Below are positions 43,622 through 52,510 of a stretch of 64,000 nucleotides of DNA, piece by piece (positions within the stretch are counted from its first letter, which is position 1; each line of letters begins with the position of its first letter). The stretch spans positions 744,001 through 808,000 of the forward strand of contig NZ_JAHVJO010000001.1 in NCBI RefSeq assembly GCF_019801215.1, written 5' to 3'. The notes beneath the pieces are model-generated. The model was not told the DNA's origin, ran no database searches, and was given only the letters and a program-made list of their open reading frames with translations. The DNA is from Fictibacillus nanhaiensis. Its GTDB lineage: Bacteria > Bacillota > Bacilli > Bacillales > Fictibacillaceae. The position numbers and the translations under genes are program-made.

Positions 43622-44056
43622 TCATTTCTTAAAAACAAAGTACCTTTGCCCTGCATAGTTAGACAAGGTGTAAAGAATCGAACCTAGAATTACAGATACG
43701 TCATTTTGTGAAATTAACAGTAAATCTTGCGAAGATAAATGTACATTTACAAGTTGAACACTAAGACGATAAGACAGAAAATAACAGATCAGAACAACTG
43801 CACCAAAGCGTAAACTGCCCTTAAAAATAGAAGTATTACTCTTGAAGGTGTAGTTACGGTTTAATATAAAGCTCGCAGCAGCACCAATCAGGTTGCCAGT
43901 AAAGGTTGATACCCAGTAGCTAAGCAGGAAACCGTTCATCAAGATAAAAATTACCGAAAGCCCAATCGCCGTATTCACGACTCCGACTAATAGAAAACGG
44001 ACAAACGAATTAGTTGGTTTCAGGTAGTTTTCGAAGATTGAGATTATATGACTCAT
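43622..44056 (-). CDS. gtrA: GtrA-family membrane protein
   Basis: A 144-residue, four-helix protein of the GtrA family, thought to flip undecaprenyl-linked sugars across the membrane. The N-terminal FVRFLLVGVVNTAIGLSVIF is characteristic. It overlaps the end of the glycosyltransferase gene by 47 bp, a common pairing of a GtrB-like transferase with its flippase, so the two very probably act together on a lipid-linked sugar for wall modification. Confidence 0.88.
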   Translation of the reverse strand: MSHIISIFENYLKPTNSFVRFLLVGVVNTAIGLSVIFILMNGFLLSYWVSTFTGNLIGAAASFILNRNYTFKSNTSIFKGSLRFGAVVLICYFLSYRLSVQLVNVHLSSQDLLLISQNDVSVILGSILYTLSNYAGQRYFVFKK

Positions 44057-45047
44057 CTTTAGCTCTTTGTGTATTTTTTAAGGGAAGCGGCTTTGGAAAA
44101 GTGATTGAATCTATGTCTACAATAAATTTTGGGCGTCGTTTAGATTCTTTATAAATTTTTCCTATATATTCACCGATCAAGCCAATTCCAATGAGCTGAA
44201 GACCGCCGATCAACCATATTGAAGTAATCAGTGAAGTCCAGCCTGTTTCTGTATTGCCAGTCATTTTTAACGTTAAAAAGTAGACACCGAATAAAAGACT
44301 GACAAAAAATGAAATGAGCCCTGTTAATAACACAAACCGGATGGGAGTAACGGAAAAGGAAGTAATACCATCAAAGGCAAAATAAAGCATCTTCTTAAGC
44401 GGATATTTCGTTTCACCCGCTAATCTCTCTTTTCGATCATAATAAACCGAAGTGGATTTGAACCCAATAAGTGGCACTACACCTCGTAAAAACATGTTAA
44501 CTTCCTTAAAATTCTCTAGTTCACTTAACGCTCTTTTGCTCATTAAACGGAAATCAGCATGGTTATAGATTAAGTTAACCCCCATTTTACTCATAAATTT
44601 ATAGAAGAATTCAGCTGTATGGCGTTTAAAGAATGTATCGCAATCCCGCTTTTTTCGAACACCGTAAACAATGTCATAGCCATTGCTGAACTTTTCTATA
44701 AACCGAGGAATTACCGTAATATCATCTTGCAGATCAGCATCAATAGATAACACACAATCTGAAGACTCTTTAGCTGTAAAGAGGCCTGCAAGCAGAGCAT
44801 TTTGATGACCTACATTTCGAGATAACTTAAGTCCTCTAATTTGTTCAGATTTTACACTTTCCTTATGGATAATGGACCATGTTTGATCCTTGCTGCCATC
44901 ATCAACAAATAACAGCTTACTCTCTTTTGATATGAGATCTTCTGCTATCATTCGTTTAAGTAATAGATGCAGACTTTCGATTGTAATGGGTAATACTTCT
45001 TCTTCGTTGTAACAAGGTACAACAATCGTCAAAATGGGCTGTTTCAT
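44010..45047 (-). CDS. Glycosyltransferase family 2 (GtrB/DPM1-like)
   Basis: A 345-residue membrane transferase. The GT-A domain starts LTIVVPCYNEEEVLP, with a DDGSKDQTW stretch, then LSIDADLQDD as the DxD-type metal site. Two C-terminal helices (PIRFVLLTGLISFFVSLLFG; WLIGGLQLIGIGLIGEYIGK) anchor it. It probably moves a sugar from a nucleotide donor to undecaprenyl phosphate. An ATG at 45047 with AGGAGG upstream is the clear start. It follows the DUF6044-like gene by 20 bp and overlaps gtrA. Confidence 0.9.
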   Translation of the reverse strand: MKQPILTIVVPCYNEEEVLPITIESLHLLLKRMIAEDLISKESKLLFVDDGSKDQTWSIIHKESVKSEQIRGLKLSRNVGHQNALLAGLFTAKESSDCVLSIDADLQDDITVIPRFIEKFSNGYDIVYGVRKKRDCDTFFKRHTAEFFYKFMSKMGVNLIYNHADFRLMSKRALSELENFKEVNMFLRGVVPLIGFKSTSVYYDRKERLAGETKYPLKKMLYFAFDGITSFSVTPIRFVLLTGLISFFVSLLFGVYFLTLKMTGNTETGWTSLITSIWLIGGLQLIGIGLIGEYIGKIYKESKRRPKFIVDIDSITFPKPLPLKNTQRAKDESYNLNLRKLPETN

Positions 45048-45067
45048 GTAAAGTACCTCCTGGTTGT

Positions 45068-46747
45068 TTACATTGCTTTGTATAAGTAAATTTTCCATAC
45101 AGAAGATTTTGACTCAAACACATTGACCAACTGGAGTTTCATGTGTTTTGCATTATCAATAGGAAGCGCTGAAAATATGTACTCTCCTCCAAGCTTTTTA
45201 AACGGTTCCATTTTTAGCTGGACCTCTTTTAAGCGTTCATTGGAGTTCTTTTTAATCATATAGTGCTTGCCTAATTGGTCGGTAAACAGATAACAGCGCC
45301 CTCCCCATTCATCAAAATACGTCCGTATGCGTTTGTTTTTTGCTAATTCTTTATCCATTATTTCCCGAAAAGCATATTTGTATGTTAACGGATAGAAATT
45401 GTTATACGTATCAAGTGTATAAAAACCGTTATACTGAGCGATTGCAGGATGGATCCCTATACTTGCGACTCGATAATCTTCTAAGGGACGGCCGATATGT
45501 TCTTCGATGCTTTGAAAAAGTTCTTCTGCGTAGAACTCCTTAACACTTGGTTTTTTTCGATAAATAATCTCATCATTAAACAAAACTAATAGAGCTACCT
45601 GACCAATCAAAAGGAATGGAACAATATTTTTAAGAGTTTTACTATAGTTCCAAATGATGTTTAAGCCTAGTGCAAACCCAACGTATATGACTAACGGACG
45701 TAAAAAGTGGAAACGTGCAAAATTGAATGTGTCCATAAAATGAAAACGTTCTGTTAGAGGAAGCCAGCCTTCAAAAAACCAAAACGCATACCATGCTGAT
45801 AAGGAAAAGTTAAGGATGAACAGAAAAACAAATACTTTCTCTTGTTTCCAAAGTCGATTCCAAATAATTAAAAATAAAGCCAACAAAGTTGTCAGCAACA
45901 CAAATAGTCCATGTACAGTCATAACATGGGTATGACCAAGTACAAAATTTTTAAAAGTAAGTCTTGTAACCCACCATAAAGGCAACCGGGCATGAAAATA
46001 TTCGTCTCTCGTATTGGGTTCGTCGTCAAAAATAAATGAATAAACTAAACGATATTCAATGAGAAGAAAAATAGAGGTCATAAAGGCAATCGATAGAAAA
46101 AAGCGCAAATTCCAACCTTTTCCTCGAATTACATCCGTTAGCCAAAAAATGCCCATTGCAAACAAAAAGAAGAAAAAGCCTAAAACAAAGCTTGAATAAA
46201 AAGGAAGCAGTGTAAGAACGAGATAATTTTTCCAATCCTTTTTCCCACTGCGTATATGTAAGAAAGCCCATAGAGCTAATGGCATACCAAGAGTACTTAA
46301 CATTCCTGATGGCCAAAATGGAGTCAGTGCAAATGCAAGGGCTGTACCAATAATGATGAAACGATGCTGTTTTTGAGGTAACAAATGCTGTTTTAAAAGT
46401 AAATACATTCCCAAAAAAGCGAATAATCTGGTGATTGTTTGGTTGATCATATAAGCAGTCATCGTCGGGAAAAGTGTGTATAACCATACGATACCGCTAA
46501 ATTCTGTACCCATCGCATTTCGAGGGAGTCCATTTATGATCTGGGGGATGGTTGAATCCACGCCTCCAAATAATTGCCCGCTTTCTTTAAGCACTTTGTA
46601 CCAAGCAAGATTTGAATCGAGATTATCGTGAACACGAATATGTGCGTTTTCACCCAAAATGTATAATGGGGCTAAATAGAGAAGAATCATTGAGATAGCT
46701 ATGTATAGTAATTTTCGTTCTTCCCATTCAAATTTATTAAAAGACAA
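45068..46747 (-). CDS. DUF6044-like polytopic membrane protein (YkoS-like)
   Basis: A protein of about 560 residues with 11-13 helices and a C-terminal soluble domain. The N-terminal external loop ENAHIRVHDNLDSNLAWYKV contains acidic residues as in GT-C type glycosyltransferases, so it may transfer the sugar supplied by the GtrB-GtrA pair to the wall. It resembles B. subtilis YkoS, which also sits by a GT2 gene. A TTG at 46747 is preferred over the GTG at 46756, which would overlap the GATGGGG site. Function is inferred from context. Confidence 0.75.
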   Translation of the reverse strand: MSFNKFEWEERKLLYIAISMILLYLAPLYILGENAHIRVHDNLDSNLAWYKVLKESGQLFGGVDSTIPQIINGLPRNAMGTEFSGIVWLYTLFPTMTAYMINQTITRLFAFLGMYLLLKQHLLPQKQHRFIIIGTALAFALTPFWPSGMLSTLGMPLALWAFLHIRSGKKDWKNYLVLTLLPFYSSFVLGFFFFLFAMGIFWLTDVIRGKGWNLRFFLSIAFMTSIFLLIEYRLVYSFIFDDEPNTRDEYFHARLPLWWVTRLTFKNFVLGHTHVMTVHGLFVLLTTLLALFLIIWNRLWKQEKVFVFLFILNFSLSAWYAFWFFEGWLPLTERFHFMDTFNFARFHFLRPLVIYVGFALGLNIIWNYSKTLKNIVPFLLIGQVALLVLFNDEIIYRKKPSVKEFYAEELFQSIEEHIGRPLEDYRVASIGIHPAIAQYNGFYTLDTYNNFYPLTYKYAFREIMDKELAKNKRIRTYFDEWGGRCYLFTDQLGKHYMIKKNSNERLKEVQLKMEPFKKLGGEYIFSALPIDNAKHMKLQLVNVFESKSSVWKIYLYKAM

Positions 46748-46880
46748 TAAGAACACCCCATCTTTAAATAGAGTCGTTTATAAGGTTACACATAATGGAA
46801 CCAATGTATACACCTGTATAAATCCAAAAAAAATAGACACATATGTGCCTGAATAACTCGTTCCATTAATGATGTTATGT

Positions 46881-47891
46881 TCAATGTTTTATTTTATTTT
46901 TTTTTACAGGTGAAAATCCATTAGGAAATAATCTATGCCAGTTCCAAGCATGCTCAACAATGGTTTCCAAAGTGGAATAGACAGGTTTCCAGCCCAGTTC
47001 CTTTATTGCTTTTTCTGAATTAGCAATAAGCCTAGCGGGATCTCCAGGTCTTCTAGACATGACTTCTGTGAAAATGTTCTTCCCTGTTATTTTCCTGCAA
47101 GCTTCAACTACTTGGTTTACTGAAAATCCTGTACCGTTGCCTAGATTTAAAATGGAACTCGGGTGTCCATTTCGTAATCGCATAAGCGCCAAGTAATGAG
47201 CACTCGCTAAATCCAATACATGAACAAAATCACGTACACAAGTACCATCATGCGTATTATAGTCATCTCCAAAGATTACAACCTTTTCCCTCTTACCAAG
47301 AGCAGCTTGCAATACGATTGGTATAAGGTGTGATTCAGGTGTATGGTCCTCACCAATCCTGCCTTCTGGATCTGCCCCAGCTGCATTGAAATATCGAAGA
47401 CTGATAGTTTTTAATCCGTAGCTCGTATCACACCATTTTAAAAAGTTTTCAATAACCAGTTTTGTCTCTCCATAAGGATTCGTCGGATTGGTTGAATCTT
47501 CCTCATCGATTGGAACCTTTTCTGGATTACCGTAAACTGCTGCAGAAGAAGAAAATACGATTTTCTTTATATCAAACTCCATCATTTTTTTAATAAGAGT
47601 AAAGGTACCCATAACGTTGTTTTCATAATATAGGAGTGGATCCTTCATACTCTCACCAACAAGGGAATCAGCTGCAAAGTGAATAACAGCATCTATTGTA
47701 TGATTCGAAAAAATCTCATCAAGGATAGAACCATCAGCTATCGATCCTTTATAAAAGGAAGTCTCCAAAATGGCTTCCTTATGGCCAGTTTGGAGACTAT
47801 CAAGAACGATTACCTTTTCATTTTGCTGTGTTAAATATAAAACAGTATGACTCCCAATATAACCAGCTCCGCCTGTCACTAAGATCGCCAT
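46881..47891 (-). CDS. galE: UDP-glucose 4-epimerase
   Basis: A 336-residue short-chain dehydrogenase-type epimerase interconverting UDP-glucose and UDP-galactose (possibly also the N-acetyl forms). NAD-binding GGAGYIGSHT is at the N-terminus, the catalytic YxxxK is NPYGETK, and the signature SLRYFNAAGADPEG is present. It starts at ATG. It lies upstream of the glycosylation genes in the same direction and could supply their sugar donor. Confidence 0.92.
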   Translation of the reverse strand: MAILVTGGAGYIGSHTVLYLTQQNEKVIVLDSLQTGHKEAILETSFYKGSIADGSILDEIFSNHTIDAVIHFAADSLVGESMKDPLLYYENNVMGTFTLIKKMMEFDIKKIVFSSSAAVYGNPEKVPIDEEDSTNPTNPYGETKLVIENFLKWCDTSYGLKTISLRYFNAAGADPEGRIGEDHTPESHLIPIVLQAALGKREKVVIFGDDYNTHDGTCVRDFVHVLDLASAHYLALMRLRNGHPSSILNLGNGTGFSVNQVVEACRKITGKNIFTEVMSRRPGDPARLIANSEKAIKELGWKPVYSTLETIVEHAWNWHRLFPNGFSPVKKNKIKH

Positions 47892-48054
47892 AAGATTAAT
47901 GCCCCTTTCAGTGCTTTATCAACATTCATGGATAAAATAAAGTTGCTGTTTTTTATGATTTTATTAATCGCTGGTAAAGAACATGAATGTTTTCTTCATA
48001 CTGAAAGTGCTTCTCTTTAATCTAGAGACCTCAAGCGAACTGAATAATTACTAT

Positions 48055-48498
48055 TTAATGGATATCTTTAATGAACGCGATTATTCGATTGACTTCTTTA
48101 AAGCCAACGTTCGTATGGAACTTGTAGCTCGCTTCATTTTCTAGTTCGATATCTGAACCAATCTGTTTACATCCTTTTGTCTTAAGCCATTCCTCTCCTT
48201 CTTTTAGCAGTTTTTTTGAAACTCCCTTTCTTCTAAGATCTGGCCTTACGTATACTCCTTCAACAAAGCCGGTTGGGTTCGATATAGCACCTTCTACATA
48301 GTCACTTCTAATGGAAACATGAATAAATCCAATAGGCTCTTCATTCTTTAAAAATAAAAACAATTTATCCTTATCCGAATGTAGAAGGTTCAAAAACTCA
48401 CTTTTCAGTTCATTAAAGTCATTTTCAGGCCATAATTCCTTCCCCATTTTTGTAAGGTTATTTAGATGCATTTCCTTTGCTGCAATGATTAATCCCAT
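48055..48498 (-). CDS. GNAT-family N-acetyltransferase, AAC(6')-like
   Basis: A 147-residue acetyltransferase. Motif A with the acetyl-CoA loop is VEGVYVRPDLRRKGVSKKLL; the terminal YKFHTNVGFKEVNRII matches motif B. The overall layout resembles aminoglycoside 6'-acetyltransferases, but chromosomal members often have other substrates. It starts at ATG. It lies 35 bp after the YbaK-like gene, and the two may be co-transcribed. Confidence 0.85.
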   Translation of the reverse strand: MGLIIAAKEMHLNNLTKMGKELWPENDFNELKSEFLNLLHSDKDKLFLFLKNEEPIGFIHVSIRSDYVEGAISNPTGFVEGVYVRPDLRRKGVSKKLLKEGEEWLKTKGCKQIGSDIELENEASYKFHTNVGFKEVNRIIAFIKDIH

Positions 48499-48532
48499 TT
48501 TTTTTACTCCTTTTTTTGTTTATAGATGAATC

Positions 48533-48997
48533 CTATCTCCTCACTCTTGCCACCCTGCCGTTATTCACTTTAATCATATCTGCTACAGCTATTTTTACTA
48601 AAGAATATGGGGTGCCGCCACCCGTGTATATGTATGTAAGTTCTGTTACCTTCTGATCAATTAAAAAAAGAGCCGGAAAACCAAATGAAGGAACTCCACC
48701 AGCAGGAAAACCCGTCTTTTCTAAGATTTCCGCTTCATTTGCAAGTCTTGGACGAATGGTGTTTAAGACTTTGCCTACGTGTGAAGTGCTTGCCATGTCT
48801 TGTCCTTTTACAATTGCTATGATTATTTCATCCTTCTCACCAATCATACAAATGTTTTTAACAAACAAGTTTGGAGAAACATTCATTTCATTTGCTGCTT
48901 CTTCTACAGAATGGCAAGAGTCATTAAGAATATAGTGCTGAGCGTGAATTCCTAACCTGTTAATTTCTTTCGTTATTTTTGTATCATATTCATTCAC
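48533..48997 (-). CDS. YbaK/ProX-type aminoacyl-tRNA deacylase
   Basis: A 154-residue INS-superfamily protein that probably removes wrongly attached amino acids from tRNA(Pro) or related tRNAs. The family features are visible: NLFVKNICMIGEKDEIIIAI, a conserved-looking KTGFPAGGVPSFGF and IYTGGGTPYSLVKI near the end. It starts at GTG after AAAGGAGG. Together with AlaX, the window has two tRNA-editing proteins. Confidence 0.85.
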   Translation of the reverse strand: MNEYDTKITKEINRLGIHAQHYILNDSCHSVEEAANEMNVSPNLFVKNICMIGEKDEIIIAIVKGQDMASTSHVGKVLNTIRPRLANEAEILEKTGFPAGGVPSFGFPALFLIDQKVTELTYIYTGGGTPYSLVKIAVADMIKVNNGRVARVRR

Positions 48998-49029
48998 TTA
49001 AGAAGTCCTCCTTTTAAAAAAGATAGCGA

Positions 49030-49599
49030 TTAATCTGTACATTTAGTTTCAATTAAAGCTGATAGGACGGCTCCTGCAGCCTGAATCCAGCTTCCTGCCA
49101 CTTGTAAAGATTGGCTGTATGCTCCATCGCCTTCTGGAAATTCTAAAGCATACCTTCCACCTAAAGCTTGCAACGAATTACCAGCTGCCTGAAGCAAGTT
49201 TGAAATGATAGTAAGTGACTGTTCTAATGAAGGTTCTCCGTCTAATTCATCTCCGAGTTCTATGGTTGCTCCAAAGGCTTGGAGTAAGTTTCCCTTTATA
49301 TTCAATATTTGTTTTGTGGTATCTTCAAATTGAATCACCATTCCTGCTATAACGGTTGTGTTTCCGAGGGCTTGTACTTCATTCCCGATCCGAGTCAGTG
49401 TTAATGGTTGTTGTCCATCTGCGATTAAAGCATTTCCAGTAGCCTGAAGTGCGTTTCCGATCAAATCTAAGCCATCTTGTAATCCCTTATTTAAATACCT
49501 GCTAGGAGTATTAGCTATTGCTGAAATGACTGTTCCAATGGCTTGAATGACAGATCCGACTTGTTGTTTTTGCTGATTATCCATTTGAGAACCGTCCAA
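49030..49599 (-). CDS. Repetitive protein, DUF6944-like
   Basis: A 189-residue protein made of about six degenerate repeats, each with a GNxLQAxGN core: LIGNALQATGNALIADG, RIGNEVQALGNTTVIAG, NIKGNLLQAFGATIELG, IISNLLQAAGNSLQALG, QVAGSWIQAAGAVLSAL. Spacing is about 28-30 residues, suggesting a regular helical solenoid or amphipathic helix array. There is no signal peptide. DUF6944-type proteins are found in Bacillus and have no established function. The start is TTG at 49599 or ATG at 49584; neither has a strong ribosome binding site. Confidence 0.7.
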   Translation of the reverse strand: MDGSQMDNQQKQQVGSVIQAIGTVISAIANTPSRYLNKGLQDGLDLIGNALQATGNALIADGQQPLTLTRIGNEVQALGNTTVIAGMVIQFEDTTKQILNIKGNLLQAFGATIELGDELDGEPSLEQSLTIISNLLQAAGNSLQALGGRYALEFPEGDGAYSQSLQVAGSWIQAAGAVLSALIETKCTD

Positions 49600-49648
49600 T
49601 TCATAAGATCATTTTCTAGTGTATTCTTGAACTCAAATAGATGTTAAA

Positions 49649-50518
49649 TCACTTATTCTTTAGATTGATCTTTTTCCAAGTTTCTGCTAGGTCATCTCCA
49701 ATCGTGTTAATAATCTCATTTGTTGTGAAATAATACATATGCGATAATGGCGTCCAACTGTTAATCCAATTACCGCTATTGATTTCCATGTCTTGATGAA
49801 CGGCTTTATCATAAGCGTCATTTAGTGGTTTTAACGGATAACCGAATACGTCATCTTTATCGTACATATTTAACCATTTTCCGCTCAGTCCAGTATGTAT
49901 CTTTCCTAATTGGGGGGATGGAACTTGGATGGGCAAATCAAAATCCGCAAATCTGAGACTCCATAAGGCAAGGGGACTTCCCGCTGAATAAAACCCTGTT
50001 AACGTATCCCCCTTTTCTAACGGAGTGTCACGCATATTTTGTTTTATACTGTCTGGAATTCTATATGGTATATATTGTAAATCGTAAAAATAATTACTCG
50101 TAATTACAGTTCCTAAACTATGAGCAACTACGAAAAGTGGTGCATCAGATCCTGCAGCCTCACTTAATTCTTGAAGACCTCGCGCATACGTTTCATGAAC
50201 TTTTATGTAATTGGGATTATGATTTGCTGATGGCTGATAGGCGATGGCATCTCCGAAAAAGTGGATAACAAATTTCCTTAACTTTGCAAAATCAAGTCTT
50301 GAATCCGCAGAGAGCTTTCTCCACATCTCATTTTCTCTTTCATTGAAAACAATTCCCCAATAGATAGGTTGAATAACGAGTTCACTTTCTGGTGAAGGAA
50401 AGTATGGTTTTAAATTTTGTGAAAATCGTTTTGTTATCTCTTCCGAAAACACATCAGAAAAATCTTCTTTTTGATCTCCAATTCCGTGAAGAATAGCTAC
50501 AGCAATTTTCTTCGTCAT
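49649..50518 (-). CDS. Alpha/beta-hydrolase, lipase-like
   Basis: A 289-residue hydrolase. The nucleophile elbow is VVAHSLGTVITS (GxSxG as AHSLG), and the N-terminal AVAILHGIGDQ supplies the oxyanion loop. Likely triad members Asp (MYDKDDVFGYP) and His (LSHMYYF) follow. It has no secretion signal, so an intracellular esterase or lipase is likely. An ATG at 50518 is chosen, at the conserved TKKIAVAILHG start; the 25 upstream codons look non-coding. Confidence 0.8.
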   Translation of the reverse strand: MTKKIAVAILHGIGDQKEDFSDVFSEEITKRFSQNLKPYFPSPESELVIQPIYWGIVFNERENEMWRKLSADSRLDFAKLRKFVIHFFGDAIAYQPSANHNPNYIKVHETYARGLQELSEAAGSDAPLFVVAHSLGTVITSNYFYDLQYIPYRIPDSIKQNMRDTPLEKGDTLTGFYSAGSPLALWSLRFADFDLPIQVPSPQLGKIHTGLSGKWLNMYDKDDVFGYPLKPLNDAYDKAVHQDMEINSGNWINSWTPLSHMYYFTTNEIINTIGDDLAETWKKINLKNK

Positions 50519-50619
50519 GATGATACACATCCTTTTATAGGTTTTAATGGTCAATTTGCTGAAAACAAGTATATGGATACCGAAGAAATTCAATACTATA
50601 GGTAGATTGTGAGGGATAT

Positions 50620-51243
50620 ATGATGAACAAAAACAAATTTCATTTAACTCTATTACTGATCGTTATTGCTTTTTTCATCTGGTCTGCTATTAAACCGGCT
50701 GGATATGGAATATGGTTTTTAGAAGTAGGACCTTCTGTCATTGTCGTCCTCGTCCTTCTTTATTTTTATAACAAGGTGAGGCTTACATCCTTTTCTTACT
50801 CCATCATTGCCCTATTAACCATTTTAACGTTTATTGGTGGTCATTTTACGTATGATGATGTACCGTTATTTGATTGGCTTCAGGATAACTATGATATGAA
50901 AAGAAACCACTATGATCGGTTTGGGCATTTTATTAAAGGTTTATCTTTTATCGTGATTCGAGAGATACTGATCTTAAAAACGTCTTTACCTATAAGCAAG
51001 TGGCTACAGTTTATTGCTATTAGTATAACCCTGGCCATGTCTGCTTTTTACGAAATAATTGAATGGCTTGCAGGTAAGGTATCAGATAGAACTTCAAAAA
51101 ACTTCATGGGCGCACAAGGTGATATATGGGATGCTCAATGGGATATGTCATTGACATTGTTGGGAGCAATTTTAACTTTACTTTTGTTGACAAGATGGCA
51201 TAACCATCTTCTGAATCAATCAAAGAATAATGAATGGTCGTGA
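50620..51243 (+). CDS. DUF2238/YjdF-family inner membrane protein
   Basis: A 207-residue protein with about six helices and the YjdF hallmarks: NHYDRFGHFIKGLSFIVIRE, AFYEIIEWLAG and FMGAQGDIWDAQWDMSLTLLG. The conserved His and acidic residues line a putative membrane cavity. GAGGG lies upstream of two adjacent ATGs (50620, 50623). It is divergent from the lipase-like gene. Its function is unknown. Confidence 0.82.
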   Translation: MMNKNKFHLTLLLIVIAFFIWSAIKPAGYGIWFLEVGPSVIVVLVLLYFYNKVRLTSFSYSIIALLTILTFIGGHFTYDDVPLFDWLQDNYDMKRNHYDRFGHFIKGLSFIVIREILILKTSLPISKWLQFIAISITLAMSAFYEIIEWLAGKVSDRTSKNFMGAQGDIWDAQWDMSLTLLGAILTLLLLTRWHNHLLNQSKNNEWS

Positions 51244-51359
51244 AGGTTATAGCTCCTTTTTATTATTATGGAAAAAAGCGATAAACCCTTTTTTATGAAG
51301 TCTCTTCCCTCTTTCTATATTTTTTAGGATTTTAACGAACAATAGAAAGAGGTGTTTTT

Positions 51360-51659
51360 ATGAAGCGAATGATTACCATTCTAATTCCTTTTTTAGCGGG
51401 GTTTTTACTGTACTCTGCGTGGGCTGGTTTTGTAGAAAAAGAGTTTACCTACACAGAGTACAAAGGATATATCATTAACAAAGTGCAATCAGATCAAGTC
51501 ATTGAGGTGGGGTCATCCATAATAACTCAACCTCTATATAAGGTCGTTTTTTCAAACGGAAAAGAATTATCTGTCCCGTATGCAATTTATAAACAGTTAC
51601 ATAAAGGTGACCATAAAGTTTTAATAAAACAAAAAGAGAATCTTATTATTATCAAATAA
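51360..51659 (+). CDS. Small membrane-anchored protein, unknown function
   Basis: A 99-residue protein with an N-terminal membrane segment (MITILIPFLAGFLLYSAWAG) and an extracytoplasmic beta-rich tail (YKGYIINKVQSDQVIEVG; YKVVFSNGKELSVPY). AAAGAGG precedes the ATG. The tail could be a small OB- or SH3-like barrel. Not recognised. Confidence 0.7.
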   Translation: MKRMITILIPFLAGFLLYSAWAGFVEKEFTYTEYKGYIINKVQSDQVIEVGSSIITQPLYKVVFSNGKELSVPYAIYKQLHKGDHKVLIKQKENLIIIK

Positions 51660-51706
51660 AAAGAGCGTGCTCCTAAAGGTGTATATTACCTTGAGCCAGC
51701 TCTTTT
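51656..51706. terminator. Bidirectional intrinsic terminator
   Basis: Outer stem AAAAAGAGC / GCTCTTTTT with inner pairs GGT/ACC, between the convergent small-protein gene and ykoC. Confidence 0.8.
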
Positions 51707-51712
51707 TTGAGG

Positions 51713-52510
51713 TTAATAACGAACATCCGTTACAGGGATAAGGGGGTGATTAAATGCGATAAAATACGCCAAACCAATCAACAAAATAAAATAAAATAAA
51801 AAGATAAAGTCATACGGTGAAATTCTCATTTTATAATAAAATGTCCTTTTTACAGAGGAATCGAACCTTTTAGCTTCCATCGCAACTGCGATCCGGAAAG
51901 CTCTACGAATGCTTTGTGAGAGCAATGGAATGGGTATTGATATCGACAATTTTAAAATATTGTTCATCCCTTTTGTTGATTGCAATCCTCTTACTTTACG
52001 GGCATATCGGATGGTTTGAAACTCTTCAATCATGATCGGTATTAAACGGATAGCCGCCATAAAACTATAGGCATATTTTGGAGGGAGCTTCAATTGTTGC
52101 ATGAGTGAATAGAACAGCAGGACGGGTCTCGTTGTAAGGGCAAATGTTAACCCCATCAGAGCAAACGATAAAGCACGAAACCCTATATGAATACCTCGAA
52201 AAAGACTTTCTTCCGTAACATGTACGAGTCCCCACTTAAAAAGTGTCGTTTCTCCTTTTCCGAAAAAAATCATAGATAAAGCGGTAGAAAGAAAAATGAG
52301 CATAAATGGCAACAAAAACAATAAGATCCGCTTAAGTGATTGACCAGTAAAGAGTATGAATAAAAGGGCGATTGCAATCGTGAACATTATCATGAAGTTC
52401 AAATTATGAATGGTGAGAACAAAAAGAAATAATAGTGTTATACAAATCAATTTAAAAGAAGGGTTTACTTTATGCAGCCAGTTCTCTTTACTGTGAAAAG
52501 CTGTATGCAT
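51713..52510 (-). CDS. ykoC: ECF transporter transmembrane (T) component, CbiQ-like
   Basis: A 265-residue membrane protein with five to six helices. The T-component coupling helices carry the Ala-Arg-Gly type motif (RYARKVRGLQ and SIRRAFRIAVAMEAKRFD). It joins the YkoD ATPase and YkoE substrate component to import a thiamine precursor or thiamine. It overlaps ykoD by 23 bp and is the last gene of the riboswitch-led operon. Confidence 0.9.
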   Translation of the reverse strand: MHTAFHSKENWLHKVNPSFKLICITLLFLFVLTIHNLNFMIMFTIAIALLFILFTGQSLKRILLFLLPFMLIFLSTALSMIFFGKGETTLFKWGLVHVTEESLFRGIHIGFRALSFALMGLTFALTTRPVLLFYSLMQQLKLPPKYAYSFMAAIRLIPIMIEEFQTIRYARKVRGLQSTKGMNNILKLSISIPIPLLSQSIRRAFRIAVAMEAKRFDSSVKRTFYYKMRISPYDFIFLFYFILLIGLAYFIAFNHPLIPVTDVRY

